The position numbers and the translations under genes are program-made. The notes beneath the pieces are model-generated. The model was not told where the DNA came from. It made no database searches and saw only the letters and a list, made by a program, of their open reading frames with translations. A DNA stretch of 64,000 nucleotides from Allantophomopsis cytisporea (lineage: Eukaryota > Ascomycota > Leotiomycetes > Phacidiales > Phacidiaceae), in contig CP103037.1 of assembly GCA_024752435.1 (NCBI GenBank), positions 2,604,001 to 2,668,000 of the forward strand, in the 5' to 3' direction. Shown here one piece after another: positions 32,342 through 45,274 of this stretch. The stretch's first letter is position 1; every line of letters begins with the position of its first letter.

Positions 32342-33850
32342 TATGGAGAAACCTGTGACATTCGAGCGTCAATTTTTGTCAATTCAGGTGATGGTTAAGA
32401 CATCCTGAGCCCACTGAAAAAATTGCAGCAGTCAATTCGAAATGTAGTCTTATCTTATACCCAAATAATCTACCTCGATTTGAGGGACTCTCTTTCGACT
32501 TCTCATGAAAGCGTCTCTGATTGTAGAGAGGATATGACACATTTGAGTGCGCTCAAATATGAATAGTGTTGTAGCATGTTCCTTTTAGTATATCGCGCAT
32601 TCTTGTCTTCTTACAGATTTGTTTAGCCCTTGATCGAAAGTCAGCTCGGACGATTTCGATGTCAAATCTATGATTCTTTCAATTTGGAAGATTGCCGACA
32701 ATGCAACCGACTTGCAGATATGGAATACTGTGTTCGAATTGGTTGCTCGGACACATTTATAGAGGCCTTCGACCTCCTTACAAACCTTTGTACTTGACAC
32801 ACCGTTTCGACCCAATTTCGCTTCGTAAATGTTATCGAGCAAATACACAAAGAAGTTGACCAGTGAATTCTAAAAAAAACTGACCAGGCGAGCTACTACG
32901 TTGTCGAAGGTTTTACGAATGGTACTTTGAAGCGAAATCCTAGACGAAAGATGTTATAAGGATCTACGACATCTCGAGAACTTTGCACACGAATGAACTA
33001 TGAAAGATGTGGCCACAGCCCTCACTTCAGAGCTTTCTCTTTGTGTTGTTCATGGATTTCTAAAATATTTATCTCAGCAGACTTGGCCGTAGGTACCACA
33101 TATCCGGAAACAAGATTCTAAGAGGCTCAGAGGCAAACCGAAATCTCGTAGAAAAAGACGCGAACTCTATAATTGACGAGCTTGGCTGGTCGAATATAAA
33201 CAAATGGATACCTAGGTGTACCTTGAACATAATCAAGCAGAATTCTCCTAACTATTGAGTAGTACGTAAACCCTATACTGCGCAATCTTATCTGCTTAGT
33301 GATAAGTATCAGTGATGCACTTGAGAGAAAGATGAAAGCAGAATGATAGACAATTGCCATTCTCTTTTCTACTATCAGCATGAAGTCTTTCTCTGCCTAT
33401 TTATATGTGGCTTTGCGAATTACTAACTTAAGGGTATGTAACAGTAAAGTGACGAATTCCTGTATCGCCGTTGATAAGCTCGCGGTTGACCCCGCAGTTT
33501 GGCGCTTAAAGCTTAGTCTTCTCGTATCAAAAAACATATTGCAGCTCTGAACGGTACATCAATTGATAGAAGCTGAGTTAACGGAGCAAGTACCCCTATT
33601 GACAGGCCACATGGAAGCTACTTTAGCGCTTGATTTAAGTGGCACTTAGGAAACTACCGTACGTACTCGGTATCGTAGCACATTGACATGTAGAAACAAG
33701 CCCTTTAATTGATATTTCAACTCTCTGCCGCCAGGTCCAATGTCTCATTCGTTGTTCGAAACAGCGGCTTTAAATTTTTCGAAGAGTTTAATTACTGAAG
33801 ATAATTGAATATATCAGATATGTCTTCCTTCTTAGATACCTGAAACCCAA
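32342..33850. other. Intergenic region
   Basis: About 1.5 kb of AT-rich DNA. Minus-strand frames at 32585-32848 and 33127-33381 are short; the latter has a hydrophobic start, but neither has further support. Confidence 0.35.
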
Positions 33851-36800
33851 CTATCTTGCATTCTCCCCTCTCGCAATTGCATCGCCGGACATGCCTTCAT
33901 GCACGTCTATTAAGTATTCGTCAAACTTGGCAGCCACTTCGATGACGTGTATTAGCTCATTGTAACCCATAGACTTGTTCTTATACAATGCCAATTGACG
34001 TGCAGTAGTGATAGCATTGCGTATTTGGCGACCATTCATATTATATCTGGATAATCTTGGTATGTTCAAGCGAAGTTCATCCACATTGGCGTCATGCTCA
34101 AAGTCAGTGGGATCACGATTAGCGAGAGGGTCCGAGTGCATGTCTGCAAGGCGCGTTATAAAGTTCTCCCAAACTTTTCGTCGTCGACTTTCTGTGAGAT
34201 TCTCATAGCGGAGAGACAACTGAATACGTGACCGGAAGGCTTCGTCGAAAGTGCCAACACGATTGCTTGTGAGGAGGAGAATCCCTGTCATATATTCTTA
34301 GCAAAAATGAATGATGACCTATTTCCTAATTTGACTTACCGTCATAGTACTCCAGAATACGTAAGAAGACTACCCTATCAGTCTGGATGAAGAACGTAGC
34401 AGCTTTTGATTGAGACTTACCCGAGACGAGTGCATTTCTCTGCAGATCTTGAAGAGTACGCTGCTCTAAGAAAACATCTGCTTCATCGAGGAGCACAACT
34501 TTTAAACAGTTAGGCACTGTTTGCAATATTGCATCAAGATTATAATTCCTTACCACAACTCCAAATCTTTCCAAGGTGTAAGACACTCTCCAGATACTAA
34601 GACTATCAGCTGTTTGATTCCAAAATCCACATCTGGGGTACTGCACCGTCTCTACCCCTTCTGGGTCGGTGCCGATATCTCCACATGTTACACGATACAA
34701 TGGTTTTTTTGCGATTTCAGCAACACTGTTTTATGTTATTAGTACTACTCTTGTGTAATTGTAGTGTAGGCTGTTTTACCTCTCTGCTGTAAGCGTTTTT
34801 CCTGTTCCAGGACCTCTTTCGAAATGTTAGTATGTCTTATCTTTTTTTCGGCAGGGGGAACTACCCATGAAGCAGGACTATCAAGCCATTTCCTTTCCCA
34901 CTTATTAAGTCCGAGTTTTTGTCAGCAGCTATCTTGTTAGTAACCAATGCTGTAATAAGTTCTTTTGTTGGCTCGTCAATGACCAAATCCTCAAATGCTC
35001 TTGTATTCCAGACCACTTTGGATATGCGGTCGACTTCAAGGGTCACTATATTCAATTAGCATGAGTGCCATTCAAGAGTATTTACTATCTTACTCCATTT
35101 CTTCTCATTCATATTGAATCCATAAACTGTGGATGGAAGAAGCAAACAGAAATTTCCTTCTGGGGGTTCTTCTTGATCCATAACCTCACTACCAAGATCA
35201 TCACGTAATTTCGTTGATGACTTTGGAGGGTGCATTTTATTGTAAGCAGCAATGTCAACCATGTACCTTACTGCTAGCTGAGGAATAATCATCAGGTGAG
35301 TTATTGCTAGATTTCAGATAGAACTTACGTTGTTCTCTTCATAAGTTACGTAACGTTGTCGTCTGCAGCTCCAGAATGTCCTACCTCGTTCACGAAGTGA
35401 ATCCTCGGCTTGTTCTTTGGCGAATCGTAGAGGATAAATATTCAAATCTTGAATAGCGAAAGGCGTGTTAGAAAGTGATGGATACGTCACTGACAAGTGC
35501 TTTGTAACTTCTTCAAAATTTCCATCAAATTCCCAGCATGAGGCGTTGAAAGTCCTTGTTGAACGCGACCTCCAATCACGAAATTGCGATGTAGTAGGCT
35601 TTGAATTTCGTGGCAAAGGTGCCTTTGACAACCATGATTCTTGAACATAGGCAATAGGGGAGCCTTGTGGTCTTCCGTGCTCTGTCTTTGTACATATTAA
35701 GAGGTCTCCAGGGGCCTGTTTCGCCCATATGTCAGTCTAGTCAGTCTTGAGACGCCAAATTGATCTCCAAGAAAAAATAAAGAAAAGAATGACATAATTC
35801 TGCTCCTTAGACCTATATAAAATTGGAAGGAAGTTTATGATACATACGTAAAGATATGCTAGGTAGGTCATAGTAGTCTTATTCTCACTCAGCAAAGAAT
35901 CAACTATTTTGTATGTTTTCCCCAGGCTTTTCTTCACATATGCGGAAAAGAGGTCGATGTGTTGTTGTTGGTCAGAGTTAAGTAGTAGTGTCTGCTCTGA
36001 CAAAAAGGGGCGATCGTGGTAGAACCACAAGAACGGTGCAGCGATCTCGTTTCCAACTTCGAATCTAGGGTAGAACTCAGTCGGCCTCGAGAAAGCATTA
36101 TCTGAGATATTCTCTGCTAGCGATTTCAAAGCATTGCATATCCCCTCTGAAACCAGTAATACCGATTCCCCAGTAATGCTCGATGATGGATTTTCCGAAG
36201 TACTGGGGGTATCATGAAACTGCGGACAGACTCTGTCATAGGGCTTCTCCCTGCTGCAGCATACGTAGTCCTTAAACACCACGAAAGAAGTACCTCTCTG
36301 CCGCTCAATGAAAAGTTCAAGATTACGTATTGGTTGTCCGCCCTGAAGATGAGAGGACTCATTATCGTTGCCAACAAATACTGGAGCTCTTCGATACGTG
36401 ACTGTTGCAGTGTGTCGTGCACATCTGACTCGGTGCAACATTTGATACTGCAAAGGAGCAGCTTCTGAACTCTGAATAGTTCCCATAGCAGCCTGAATTT
36501 TATCCATCAGCGTACTATCGTCTGTAGTATCAGATATGGCAAGCATGCGGCAGATTTCGTTTCTCCATTTCGAATCATTCATGGAGTTGATAGGGGAGGA
36601 AGAATGTTTGAGCTTCTTTTTGTGACCCGAAATACCATTTGAGGTCCCTTGGGAGTGTTCGTTGGAAGGCTGTGGGCCGGAAGGAGGTCGAGGTATTCGA
36701 CGGGGTACTCGGAGAGGAGAGTGCATAGAGCGAGTGTCTATATCATTGAAGCCACGTTGAAGTTGTTGAGGTGGCATCATGGGTTTGATTTCGTCTTCCT

Positions 36801-37523
36801 GCTTTACGAACCTGTCTTGTTCTTGCCGAGCCATCATTAGACGCTTTTTGTTCTGCTGCTCTAGGAGCATTAACTGCATTTGATAATCTTGCAACGCATA
36901 ATTTGCTCCAACTCCGGTTCCAACATCAGGTGACATGACCCCATTGTAAAATTCAGAAATCGTAGAAGGATTCGCCGCTGAATCTGCTGGCGCACCTACC
37001 GTTGAGCCTACTATATCGCTCTGCATGACTGGAAGAGGTGCTGCCTCCTCAATTTCTGGATACGAGTTTTCTTGTTCAATATTCTGCTACTTATTAGAAA
37101 CATGCATACGGAGCTTTGAGTGCTATTTACCTCAAGTAACCTTGTAGTTTTCTCCAGCATCTGAGCTCCGGATGCAGTAGATATGACAAGCAAATCACGT
37201 TGCATTTTCCCTAGTAACTCGAAGTATTTTCTTTCAATTTCAGCACTGCCCCCTGTATTGTCTCGAGAGACCGTTGCGAAAGTGACTGGAAACTTCTTTG
37301 ACTTCAAGTCATTAATCTTCTTGGTGCCTTCTCGGATCAGTAGAGCAATTTTTCTAAATCCTTTGGATGCTCACCATGATCGGTCGGGACTTTAGCCTTA
37401 TCGTCTAGACTGTCATGATCTGTATGTTCCCCATCCTGGATTGTCACTTTGCGAGCTTTGTCTTTGTTACCCTTGTTCTCATTTGATTCACGGCTCGATT
37501 CTCCCTCCGACTCCCATTTCAAT

Positions 37524-37562
<39 letters not shown>

Positions 37563-37774
37563 CGTTCACCTTTGGGAGATTCTTCGTCGTAAGCATCTCG
37601 ACCATCAACATTATCGTGATCGCGCCCTGTCCATCCTTCTTCCGATTCTTCATCTTCACTATGTGCGAAGCCGCCCACTTCTTCCTCCTCTTCCTCTTCG
37701 TCGTCTGTCGATGTAGGCTCCAGTGCATCAAATCTTTTCGGGTATCCCATATTACGAATGATGGGAGGCGCCAT
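33851..37774 (-). CDS. AAA+ ATPase, large multi-exon protein
   Basis: Twelve exons splice in frame to 1,095 residues: 37774-37375, 37330-37131, 37083-35848, 35715-35329, 35277-35094, 35045-34865, 34815-34780, 34725-34647, 34596-34554, 34498-34421, 34369-34340, 34284-33851. All introns have GT-AG ends; ten are 44-55 bp and one is 132 bp. The N-terminus is acidic with a Gly-Asn repeat. A central region with conserved Trp/Tyr blocks resembles the domain found before the ATPase in many filamentous-fungal proteins of this type. The C-terminal AAA+ module has Walker A GPGTGKT (864-870), Walker B VVLLDEAD (Asp920, Glu921) and sensor/arginine-finger SNRVGTFDEAFRSR (958-971). It should be an active ATP-driven remodeller; its target is unknown. 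It is divergent from the DUF7708 gene. Confidence 0.88.
37525..37562. repeat. (CGTTGC)n coding repeat in the AAA+ gene
   Basis: Six tandem hexamers on the plus strand. They encode a Gly-Asn repeat near residues 70-82 of the AAA+ protein. The unit length keeps frame, so copy number can vary without disrupting the gene. Confidence 0.8.
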
Positions 37775-38198
37775 TGAATTTGTTTCCCTGAAATCTGGTA
37801 GGCGATATAATGCAGACGTAACAAATATCTTGTTGTCGTGCTATGTTGACTAAGTAGATTGAAATATGGTCTCAATAGATTACGCGACCGCTTTTTGAGA
37901 AATTGTTGTTCTTGCATTCGGTACAAGGTCATTTATGGTTGTATTTAACAAGGATGATATCGTTCTGGCAGGGATATCTGCATACGTTGCCGAAGAACCG
38001 CTCCTATTCGTTCTGATAATCACAAAAGAGTCGACGAATTATGCCGGCGGCGACAGATAGACGCGCGCAGTTTCAGCTGGTAGGGGTAGTAAAAGTGGCG
38101 GTATGACAGCTACCGTCTGCAGACACAAGAACTTTTAAATCTGTGTGATCACGATCTTAACTTATACTCCCAGAGGTTGTGATTGCAGCTTTATCAAG
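37775..38198. promoter_or_regulatory. Divergent promoter between the AAA+ and DUF7708 genes
   Basis: The two start codons are 424 bp apart and face away from each other, so the interval should control both genes. No defined operator was recognised. Confidence 0.55.
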
Positions 38199-40102
38199 AT
38201 GAGTGCGTCCATCAAAGCGCACTATTCGATTCCTACGGCTAGTTTGTAAGTAATTATCTTACTTGAAATGTTAACTCCATGAAGTGGTTGCTTTTGGAGA
38301 ATAGGCGGACAACACATCAATAAGATACTGTTTTCGCTTTATCTGCCAACGTACTGTTTGTATTACATTTTTTTCAAAGTCTTAGACGACCAATAATATC
38401 GTCCCCGCTCTATTTTCGATTATGCTATATTCATAACATTAATTATCAATGTAGTACGGCCGACTCCGCTAAGGTAGCGTTCGAAAGGGCCACGAAGCAT
38501 TTCAACGATCAGCTGACCGCTGACGAGTGCAAACGTATATGGCTTCACGACAAATGTACCATGGACGATGTCCAGAAAGAAGTTGAGAAGGCGAGGGCAA
38601 TCTACGAGGCAGGAGGAAAGCATCCGAAAGCGCGCAAATGGATAGAGAAATTGTGTTCCCGAACAGTCTATTATGGAATAATTCTTGATACATTGGCCCA
38701 ACATCACCCTGAATATGTTGCACTGGTCTGGGGTGCTATAAGGTTTGTGCTCGTTGTAAGCTTTCTTGAACTTTACTATTGAGTTCCATTGGTAACAATA
38801 ACGCAGGGGGTTCTCAACCATGGAGAACTGATAGCTCAGTTATCCAAAGGACTAAGCTACATTGCGGATGTTTTACCGCATGTAGAATTTAAAAGCAGCT
38901 TGTTCCCTACAGATAAGATAACAAACCTAGTTTCGACTATATATGCACAAATCGTCAAGTTCGTAATTAGGGCGGTTAACTGGTATAAGGAAGGAAAGCT
39001 GAAACATATCTTGACATCTATCACCCGCCCATACTCGCTTCGATTCAAGGATCTCTTGGAAAACATACAGACCACCTCCCGAAGGCTTGACCAAGAAGTC
39101 GCCAATTCGGCAATGTTGGAACAGCGCCATATGCATATTGAGCAACGGGACTCTCACGAGCTTATAGTTCAACTGCGAGGAATCATTGAAAGTAAGTAGT
39201 TCTACATCCCATCATCCAAGCTATACGCCACAAAGGAAGACATACTAACTAAATATTCCACAGCTTACCAAGGCCTGAATATGGCTAGTCTTGTCGATAC
39301 TAATCGTCGGGTTTGTGAAATCCAATTGTCTCAGATTCTCACCTTTACGGACTCTACGTCTCTACCAACACCCGAGGTCACGCGAAAGTACTGCTCAGTA
39401 ATGCGTAATCGTCGAAAGTCTGACAAAGCGTCCATCAAGTTCTTTGCTGCATCTTCAGAGCTCCAAAATTGGAGTTCATCAACAGAATCTTCATGTATCT
39501 CAATCAAAGGCTCTTTCTCAAGTCGAAATTGGGCTAGAGATTTTGCTGTTGATGCAATTGATCTCATGTCCACAAACAACATCCCAGTCATATGGATCTT
39601 GAACCCCAATCTTGAAGGCAGCAGTGGAGTACCGATTACCATAGATATACTAAAGCAGTTGGCCTTACAAATCCTTCAGATAAACCAGCAACTCCTGTCC
39701 GAGCGTTCCTTATCACTCAACGCTGCGCGCTTTCAAAGTGCCAAATCCGAAAAGGAATGGTTCGGCCTCCTCAAATCTTTACTTATCGGGCTACCACGGA
39801 TATACATCATCGTTGACCTGGAAGTTCTCCGTTCGGCGGCTTCTGAGAAGGCCTTATTGATAGAAGGGTTTCTTGACCTTTTCGAAGAGCTGTCCGGTAA
39901 CAAGACTGGTACTGTAGTCAAGGTGGCTTTCATCAATTATCTGCATCAGATGGCTCCATCAACTAGGCTATCGCCTGATCATACACTGTCCATCCCTAAG
40001 TCCGCAGAAAACAGCGTTAAAAGCAAGAAAAGCTATAAAGGGTTTGTTCGTGGTAGTAACACCAGAAGAGCAGGCCGGCTCGCAGATTTGCGGCGCTCTT
40101 AG
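38199..40102 (+). CDS. DUF7708-domain protein with NACHT-like tail lacking a P-loop
   Basis: Four exons (38199-38245, 38455-38755, 38807-39191, 39264-40102) splice in frame to 523 residues; the introns are 209, 51 and 72 bp. Residues about 50-200 match the DUF7708 pattern found at the N-terminus of fungal STAND/NLR-like proteins, with WIEKLCSRTVYYGIILDTL, HHPEYVALVWGAIRFVLVG and the helical IAQLSKGLSYIADVLPHVEF. The C-terminal half has alternating hydrophobic strands (VIWILNPN, then IYIIVDLE) like a NACHT ATPase core, but no Walker A GxxxxGK motif is present. There are no ankyrin, WD or TPR repeats. DUF7708 proteins are linked by architecture to non-self recognition and cell-death control; here that role is inference. 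Confidence 0.75.
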
Positions 40103-41715
40103 CATTATTTACAGACTGATAGTACTAGTTTGCATTTTAATATTGTCAGTTACTCTACGTTTATAGTCTAAGTGAAGAAATTGACACATGCTGTAAATTG
40201 GATATAGTCAGCTAGGCCTCGGGACGAATAACATATAGAAGAGGCTAGCGATGCCTAGAGTGTGGAATTGTGTCTATCAATCGAGATAGTGAAGAAAAAA
40301 TCCTACGAGATCTATGCTTGTATCCATCCTCCGATGAAAATTCCGATAGTTACTAGGATAATATTGTATTGGCTTGGAATTATTATTTAGGAATAGGATA
40401 AAGTGAAGAATGATTAGGTAAGATATTTGATGACTTCACTACTAACAAATCACGTGCTACCTGCAAATCAACTCTTATTGCCACCGTATCTCTGCTCTGC
40501 ACTTTTTAACCTTCAACTGTTTGCTCCACCTTTCATTTACGAATATATCCTATCACACCCGAACAAACTCAATACAAAACGGCTGTTTCGAGTGGCTTAG
40601 CGTACTGCACCGACCACTATACTGATTGTATGAGTTGATAACTACCTATCTATATATAAATTACTTGTAAATGCTCTATATACTCATTGGAATATAGAAC
40701 TGAACACTTGTACTGAAGCTACAGGTTCAGATCTTGCTAACGGTGGCATTCTACAGCCTAACCTGCGGCCCAACACTGAAGTTGGCTCTCATGACACTCC
40801 AATATATACTTAAGAGTTCAACTATAGCTTTATCCTACTGGATGGTATTGACCGTACTAGCCCGTACGCAATTTGGAGGTTGATCTTTACTATCAAGATA
40901 ATCACCAAGGCAGATCTGTACTGCTACGAATACTCCTAAAAGAAATCCACTAATAAAGAGGTAGGCGACTGAACGTGCACTTCAATGACTCAGATTCCTT
41001 GGTAAGAATGAGTACCACGAGTCATTACTGCAGAACTTAGGATTTAGGAGTAGACTCATCAGAAGGGGGTATCTAGGATATCATGATTGAAGTGACCCTC
41101 AGACGGCTAAAGCCCTGGTTCGAGTGCCAAGTATATTGCATATATGTGGTAGAATTGGGTTTAACGAGCGGCTCATATGATCTCCGCAAGGATTGTTATC
41201 GTGCGTGACCATAAACTTTCCGGTTCGCGAACACGTCAACCATTCTACCAATGCTATGATTGAGCCTGAACCATTTCAGCCTTTAATAAAGTGCCTAGCA
41301 TTGAGAAAACCGGGGCGAGCATAGAGTCATGCGAACTCAAGGGCTTCTGGGAATATGCATACTATCCAAATAATTATTCACCTGTTGTTTGGTATACTTG
41401 TGAGTTGACATCCTAGCATCCCTCGGACGGGAAGAGGCTATTTTGTTTCAAACATGAAAGCATTTTCCACAAATCAATATATTTCTCACTGCGCGGAGAT
41501 TAACAACTCCCCTCATTGGTAACGACATGGAATCTTACGCGTGTACGCAACAACCTTCAGATAACAGCCGTCATTGTGAGTTATATTCTAGATAGATTAT
41601 GCGATGCGATAAAGTATAAGAGTAGGTAACGTTCTTATATACGACTTGGCCGTCTCCATAGTCGAGCTTTCATGATATTCACGCTCCGGTTAGTCCCTCT
41701 CAATATAACTTTAAG
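40103..41715. other. Intergenic region upstream of the pectinase gene
   Basis: About 1.6 kb of mostly AT-rich DNA without a long frame. A short GGTTCGAG string near 41117 is tRNA-like, but no cloverleaf forms around it. The last few hundred bases should hold the GH28 promoter. Confidence 0.4.
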
Positions 41716-42986
41716 ATGCATTTCACTGCAGGAACTATTGTGTCTTCCCTCATTACTCTGAGTAATGCACTTCCATCTAATGTGTGGAGACATCCGGACT
41801 CCGTTATATTGCCACGTGCTGCTTGTACTCCAACAGCTGGAGGGTCTTCTTCGGTTGACGACGTACCAGCTATCACAGCAGCAATTTCGTCTTGTGGCGA
41901 TGGAGGCACAATCGTTATTCCAGCCGGCACTACGTACTACCTCAACAGTGTGCTTGATTTCTCAGGCTGCACAAACTGCGACTTCCAGATTGAAGGCCTC
42001 CTGAAATTCAGCAGTTCAACGAGCTACTGGGAGGGCAAGACCGCCATGATTTCCGTCAGCGACATCGCAGGAATCAAGATTAGATCTCTGACTGGCACTG
42101 GTGTGATTGACGGCAACGGACAGGATGCGTGAGTTTGACGCGGCCAGAAAGAAGAGAAAGTGCTAATAAGCCATCAAGCTGGGATCTTTTTGCATCAGAC
42201 TCTAGTTATGCTCGTCCAACGTTGCTCTACATCACCGGCGGAAGCTCCATCGAAGTCTCCGGGCTCCGACAAAAGAACCCTCCAAATGTCTTCACTTCCG
42301 TCAAAGGAGGCGCGGAGAATGTCGTTCTCTCGAATCTCGAATTCGATGCTACCTCAAAGTCGGACAATGAGCCTAAGAATACAGACGGCTTCGATATCGG
42401 CGACTGCACGAATGTGGTAATGAGCGATATCACAGTTACCAATGACGACGATTGCATTGCCCTCAAGCCCGGGGCAAATTACGTGACTATCGACACGGTC
42501 ACCTGCACCGGTTCGCATGGAATCTCAGTGGGTTCGCTGGGAAAGTCCTCCGACGATACGGTGTCGAACATTTACGCATCCAACATAAACATGATCAACT
42601 CGTCCAAAGCAGCAGGCATCAAGACCTATCCCAGCGGTGGAGATCATGGCGTATCGACCGTATCAAATGTTACTTTCACAGGCTTCACAGTCGACAACTG
42701 TGACTATGCATTCCAGGTTCAAAGCTGTTACGGTGAGGATGCGGATTACTGTGACAGCAACCCAGGGAATGCTGTGCTCACAGATATCACTGTTTCCAAC
42801 TTCAGTGGAACTACGAGTTCGAAGTACGCTCCTGTCACTGCTAACGTGGATTGTGGCTCCGATGGAACTTGTGATATTACTGTATCTGGTTGGACTGTAA
42901 CTGCGCCATCTGAAGAGGGTGAGATTCTTTGTGCTAATACGCCGAGCGATATGGGAGTGACCTGTACTTCTGGGGCATCAGGTTGA
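41716..42986 (+). CDS. GH28 polygalacturonase-type pectinase, secreted
   Basis: Two exons (41716-42128, 42179-42986) with a 50-bp intron give 406 residues. A signal peptide (MHFTAGTIVSSLITLSNAL) starts the protein. GH28 beta-helix active-site motifs are present in order: NTDGFD (205-210), TNDDDCIALKPG (Asp227-229), GSHGISVGSLG (249-259), and the downstream GIKTYP in place of the common RIK. The family hydrolyses alpha-1,4 galacturonide bonds in pectin by inversion using three Asp residues. The NDDDC and GSHGIS variants are closer to exo-acting or xylogalacturonan-type members than to classic endo-polygalacturonases, which is an inference. Paired cysteines are consistent with secretion. It is the upstream member of a likely sugar-acid gene group. 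Confidence 0.92.
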
Positions 42987-43361
42987 CTTACTATGGACTT
43001 AAAACTGAATTATTTGTAATTGTTTTTCTTGTATGTAGTTTTCCCATAAGTCGACTGAATGGAGCGGTTGATAGTTTTTATAGTGTGAGTGATCTGAGAT
43101 CAAAGTCACGGCGTAGCCCAATTCAAGGCATTGTTAGTAATGCTATGCCATCTCTTTATCATTCAATTTGGTTTCGTCAATATGATTTCTTGCAAAACTG
43201 CATATGCTTAGCTATCAGTGTTAGCACTGATTCTAATAAAGAGTGCATATCAATCCGAAATATCGATGCGAGACTGACTAAGTCATACATACATACCACC
43301 AAAAAAATCTTGGCACAGCCATATGACTTCCAAAACCCTTGGTCAATTTAATTAACAGATT
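42987..43361. other. Intergenic region between convergent genes
   Basis: About 375 bp between the 3' ends of the GH28 and dehydratase genes. It should contain both 3' processing signals; no other feature was seen. Confidence 0.4.
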
Positions 43362-45274
43362 TCATTCAGAGGCCACAGATATTAGACTTGGACCTGCAGC
43401 CGTCAAAAAGTCGAAATCGGCTCCTTTCTCAGCCTGATTAACAGACCTCTCATAAAGTCCCCTATACCCTCTTCGGGTCTCTCTCTGAGTCCATACGCTT
43501 CCTTCAAGTGCAAAAGCCTCCCTTCGCAGCGCGATTCGTCGCTCAATCTCCACATCATCAAGCTCAACTCGCAAGATCTTCTTGTATGCATCACAAGTAA
43601 TAATATCGCCATTCTTCACAATCCCAAGAACCGAATCAGGGTGTGCCGCCTCGGGAGAGATATGTAACACAATGCTGCCACCTGCTGTCCCAGACATACG
43701 TCCATCCGACAATCGTAACATGTCTTGCACACCCGCAGCAGCCAGCTTTCGCGGCAGAGGAATGAGACCGGCTTCGGGCATGCCGGGGTTCCCGATGGGA
43801 CCTATACCCTGCAGAACGAGGACCGAGTCTGCCGTCACAGCCAGATCAGGGTCATCGATTCGATGCGCCATGTCTGCTGAGTTCTTGAATACAACAGCCG
43901 GTCCACTATGCGTTAGCAGCTTCACGTCCTTGGAAGCCGAAGATTTTATAACTGCGCCACCGAGGGCGAGGTTTCCGTAGAGGATGACAAGTGATGAGGA
44001 TGGCCAGAGGGGGTTTGTTAGTGGACGAATTATCTGCTGAGAGAGAGGGAAGGGACGGAAGGGAGTGTTATCCAGAACTTCAGCTATTGTGAGGCCGGTT
44101 ATAGTCATTGCGGAGGTCTTAAGTAGCGGACGTAATGTGTGAAGAAGGGCGAGCATGCCGCCAGCATTGTGGAAATCAGTCATGTAATTCTCTCCGCTGG
44201 GTTTCAGGTCAATGAGCAGTGGGACATTACTCCCAATTTCATTGAAGCGCTGAAGAGTGATCTTTCCTGCTACGTCTGGGTGGCGGTTGATGATGGCCAT
44301 TAGATGGACCACGGCATTTGTGGAACCTCCTATTGCTTGAAGAACAGTAATGGCGTTGTGAAAAGAGTTCTCTGTGAGTATTGATTGCGGGGTGCGTTTC
44401 GCTGCTGCTACTGCGACAGCGTTCTTGCCAGTCTCTTCTGCGATACGCAGGCGGTTTGAAGATACGGCTGGGGCTGTTGCGCCAGCGAGTGACATCAGGC
44501 CCAGAGCAGCTGTAATGCAGGCCATTGTACTGGCAGTTCCCATGACACCGCAGGTGCCAGCCTAGAATATCATGAGATTGACTCTGTATCTTTATATTAA
44601 AGACTTACCGTCGGTGCTAGCTCTTCATTGAGCGTAGCTATATCTTCCATATCAATCTCGCCGGCTCTATATGCGGCCCAATTGTTACGGCAGTCAGTAC
44701 ATGCCCCCAGCCTCTGCCCCCTATGACTCCCGGGCATCATTGGACCCGTGATAAGTGGTAGGACTGGCTTATTGGCAGAGATTCCTCCCATGATTTGTGC
44801 TGGCACAGTTTTATCGCATCCTGAATGAATCAGTCACGTTTCGTAAAACCAGAGAGCTAGGGACAAACCCCCAATCATAATACAAGCATCAACAGGCTGG
44901 GCACGAATCATCTCCTCCGTATCCATACTCATCAAATTTCTCAGAAACATGCTCGTAGGGTATGAAAAAGACTCATGCAGACTGATGGTTGGGAAGTCAA
45001 TGGCCAGACCACCACTGAGCTGGACACCACGCTTCACTGCCTCGATCAATTGAGGGACATTCGCATGGCAGGGATTGAAGCTGGAATATGTGTTGATTAT
45101 CCCAATTATTGGCCGAGACAGCGCATCTTCACTATATCCCAAGGCTTTAATAAATGCCTTTCGTAGGAATAGAGAGAAATGCGCGTCTCCGTAAGAGGTC
45201 AGACCTTGACGTAGCCCAGCTGTTGATTGTATGGGCTTGGAGAGCTCATAATCGGATGTCGTGAATGCTGACAT
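43362..45274 (-). CDS. IlvD/Edd-family dehydratase (sugar-acid or dihydroxy-acid)
   Basis: Three exons (45274-44869, 44820-44609, 44561-43362), with 48- and 47-bp introns, give 605 residues. The start is the ATG at 45274; the open frame upstream lacks another ATG. The family dehydrates dihydroxy acids or aldonic acids with an Fe-S cluster. The cluster cysteines are visible in NPCHANVP, IGGCDKTVP and GTCGVMGTASTMA, with the catalytic SDGRMSGTAGG near the C-terminus. The ACTDCRNNW motif and the GTCGVMGTAS wording are typical of aldonate dehydratases (arabinonate, galactonate type) rather than mitochondrial Ilv3, and no clear mitochondrial presequence is seen. Neighbouring pectinase, dehydrogenase and transporter genes support a carbohydrate-acid role. 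Exact substrate unknown. Confidence 0.9.

Noticed and set aside
33127..33381. 84-codon minus-strand frame with hydrophobic start
   Set aside because: No partner exon or recognisable family; composition fits AT-rich non-coding DNA.
41085..41140. tRNA-like GGTTCGAG string
   Set aside because: No matching T-stem, anticodon arm or A-box can be formed around it.
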